15,514 nucleotides of DNA. Origin: Ruminococcus sp. UBA7158. Lineage in GTDB: Bacteria; Bacillota; Clostridia; Oscillospirales; Ruminococcaceae. The stretch spans positions 1 to 15,514 of the forward strand of contig DKWG01000050.1 of assembly GCA_002491605.1 (NCBI GenBank), in the 5' to 3' direction. Shown here one piece after another: positions 14,503-15,514 of the stretch (positions are counted from its first letter, which is position 1; each line of letters opens with the position of its first letter). Made by a program: the position numbers and the translations under genes. The notes under the pieces were generated by a model, which had not been told where the DNA came from, searched no databases, and worked only from the letters and a program-made list of their open reading frames with translations.

Positions 14503-15141
14503 TTAATTCTGCGCCTTCCTTATCGGATGCCTTATAACTGTTTTAAGCCTATCGGGCGACACTCTTCTTGGATCGGACATATAAATCTCATGGTGAAGCC
14601 TGCCGCTTTCAAAATCGTTTTCATATCCGTTTGCCTGAATATATTCATCCATCAACGCAACGGTTTTAGGCTCATCGTCATAAGCCCCTATGTGCATCAT
14701 CTGACAGCAAAGTCCTTCGTCAATCCTTAAAAGCTCCGCCTTTGAGCAGTCAAAGCCCTTTTTCGCCGATGCACGCTCAACCGCCCAGTCAAAATCCTTT
14801 TTCGTTACAAAATCGGGCAGACGGATAACCGATATCCAGCAAAAATCAGCCTTTTTAGAGTAGTCAACTCCCCGAACGCCCTCCTGCCACCAAAAGCCCT
14901 CAAGCGGAGGGACGACATATTCATAGTAGCCCTCGATTTTATAGTCTGTCTTATAGCTCATCTTTAAAGTAAACGCAACCGAATATAAAATGTTCATCGC
15001 CGACTTGTATTCGCCCGATTCATCATTCGGGTCGCCCTTTCCCCTGACGGCAATGTAATCAGCGAACGGAACTGTCACTATGCCGGGTGCGTTCTTTGGC
15101 AGATAGAATTCCTTGTATTCTTTTTTGAAGTCGAAGGGCAT
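14503..15141 (-). CDS. GyrI-like small-molecule-binding protein (Lin2189/CTR107-type)
   Basis: Predicted 212 residues. Features recall the stand-alone GyrI-like group exemplified by Listeria Lin2189 and CTR107: the start DFKKEYKEFYLPK, VTVPFADYIAVRGKGDPND (22-40), LYSVAFTLKM, GYYEYVVPPLEGFWW (71-85), and the conserved end LHHEIYMSDPRRVSPDRLKTV (182-202). Some members of this group hydrolyse cyclopropanoid DNA-alkylating toxins such as yatakemycin, with an acidic residue that probably corresponds to E185 in HHEIY. Whether this protein does so is inference. It is the first gene of the operon and lies behind its promoter, with GAAAGGAAG before the ATG. A multidrug-binding or toxin-scavenging role would fit a neighbouring acetyltransferase. 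Confidence 0.82.
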   Translation of the reverse strand: MPFDFKKEYKEFYLPKNAPGIVTVPFADYIAVRGKGDPNDESGEYKSAMNILYSVAFTLKMSYKTDYKIEGYYEYVVPPLEGFWWQEGVRGVDYSKKADFCWISVIRLPDFVTKKDFDWAVERASAKKGFDCSKAELLRIDEGLCCQMMHIGAYDDEPKTVALMDEYIQANGYENDFESGRLHHEIYMSDPRRVSPDRLKTVIRHPIRKAQN

Positions 15142-15192
15142 ATTTTTACTTCCTTTCGCACACTATACACTGAATATATTTAAATTATAACA

Positions 15193-15221
15193 ATTATAAC
15201 TCTATACCGCCGAAATTGCAA
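15193..15221 (-). promoter_or_regulatory. promoter of the GyrI-GNAT-nucleosidase-M18 operon
   Basis: On the minus strand, -35 TTGCAA (15216-15221) is 17 bp from a perfect -10 TATAAT (15193-15198). Transcription would begin near 15186, about 45 bp before the first ATG. No operator-like repeat stands out. Confidence 0.82.
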
Positions 15222-15283
15222 GTTTATCAGCCGCTTTTTTGACACTCCGCGAACAAACCGTTGCCATAAAACCGCAAGAAAAA

Positions 15284-15323
15284 GCTCATCCCCCACAAAT
15301 TGACGAGGGATGAGCCGACTTAT
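15284..15323. terminator. terminator, probably for a minus-strand gene at the right edge
   Basis: GCTCATCCC (15284-15292) and GGGATGAGC (15307-15315) form a perfect 9-bp stem with a 14-nt loop. On the minus strand it is followed by TTTTTC (A run 15279-15283), on the plus strand by TTATTATTTTTTT after a short gap. As the plus strand has no gene upstream here, it most likely ends a minus-strand transcript coming from beyond 15514. Confidence 0.75.
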
Positions 15324-15363
15324 TATTTTTTTACATAACACAAATGCCGAGACGTTTATTAGC

Positions 15364-15435
15364 TTATTCGACGTCCACACCTACGCACTTGCCGTTTTCA
15401 TAGCGCACATGAACGATAAGACTGTTATCGGTTTC
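15364..15435 (-). other. short coding-like remnant
   Basis: This minus-strand frame reads ETDNSLIVHVRYENGKCVGVDVE then TAA, bounded upstream by a TGA. It has the look of a protein C-terminus (alternating beta residues, final acidic residue) and stands 48 bp before a terminator, but it has no start codon with a ribosome site. It may be the decayed end of a gene or chance. Confidence 0.25.
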
Positions 15436-15478
15436 TCAATATCCGATATCTAATTATTAAATAGCATATCCTGACTTA

Positions 15479-15514
15479 TTATTTTACAGTAAGCTCCACC
15501 ACGCATTCCACATG
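15479..15514 (-). CDS. possible 3' end of a gene running off the right edge
   Basis: The minus-strand frame at the window end reads HVECVVELTVK and then two consecutive stops (TAA TAA). The beta-like composition and tandem stops suggest a real C-terminus. Only 11 codons are visible, so this is weak. Confidence 0.35.
   Translation of the reverse strand, partial: HVECVVELTVK

Noticed and set aside
15180..15380. A 66-codon minus-strand open frame
   Set aside because: It runs through the terminator hairpin and the operon promoter and has no ribosome site.

Overview
The window looks like a chromosomal segment of a low-to-mid GC Firmicute. Strong Shine-Dalgarno sites (GGAGG), sigma-A type promoters with frequent TGn extended -10 elements, a BlaI/M56 pair, a sigma/beta-propeller pair and a class III ribonucleotide reductase-like fragment all fit an anaerobic gut Clostridia member (Oscillospirales/Ruminococcaceae-like). 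That placement is inference from gene style, not from a marker gene. No phage, transposase, CRISPR array or rRNA is visible.

Layout. 17-92 (-): tRNA-Thr(UGU) with its own promoter. 419-3197 (-): an ECF-like sigma factor followed by a large membrane-anchored beta-propeller protein, probably its regulator. 3198-3762: a gene-free stretch with a promoter for that pair, two tandem palindromes and a long hairpin that also ends the next unit. 3763-5019 (-): a membrane-bound processive family 2 glycosyltransferase. 5187-8232 (+): an autoregulated cassette made of a BlaI-type repressor with three operator copies at its promoter, an overlapping M56 (BlaR1-like) membrane metalloprotease whose extracellular part is not a penicillin-binding domain, and a small exported protein whose reading frame is broken by one base right after the start codon. 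8289-8372: a second long hairpin of the same architecture as the first. 8462-9739 (-): a PLP-dependent aspartate aminotransferase-like enzyme. 10109-11206 (+): a membrane-anchored GH25 lysozyme. 11324-11590 (+): an 88-residue protein equivalent to the C-terminal glycyl-radical end of anaerobic ribonucleotide reductase, with an NrdR-box-like palindrome exactly filling its promoter spacer and a PerR-box-like palindrome just upstream. 11662-15141 (-): a four-gene operon of a GyrI-like protein, a GNAT acetyltransferase, an MTA/SAH nucleosidase and an M18 aminopeptidase fused to an N-terminal Xre-type helix-turn-helix. The right edge holds a terminator and what may be the 3' end of another minus-strand gene.

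How the parts work together. Much of the window concerns sensing at the cell surface: sigma with a beta-propeller ectodomain, BlaI with an M56 sensor, a lysozyme and a glycosyltransferase. The most unusual items are the BlaI/M56/exported-protein cassette with its non-PBP sensor, the Xre-M18 fusion, the stand-alone NrdD tail under nucleotide/redox-type operators, and the pair of related long hairpins. I could not run any search, so family assignments rest on motifs read from the translations.
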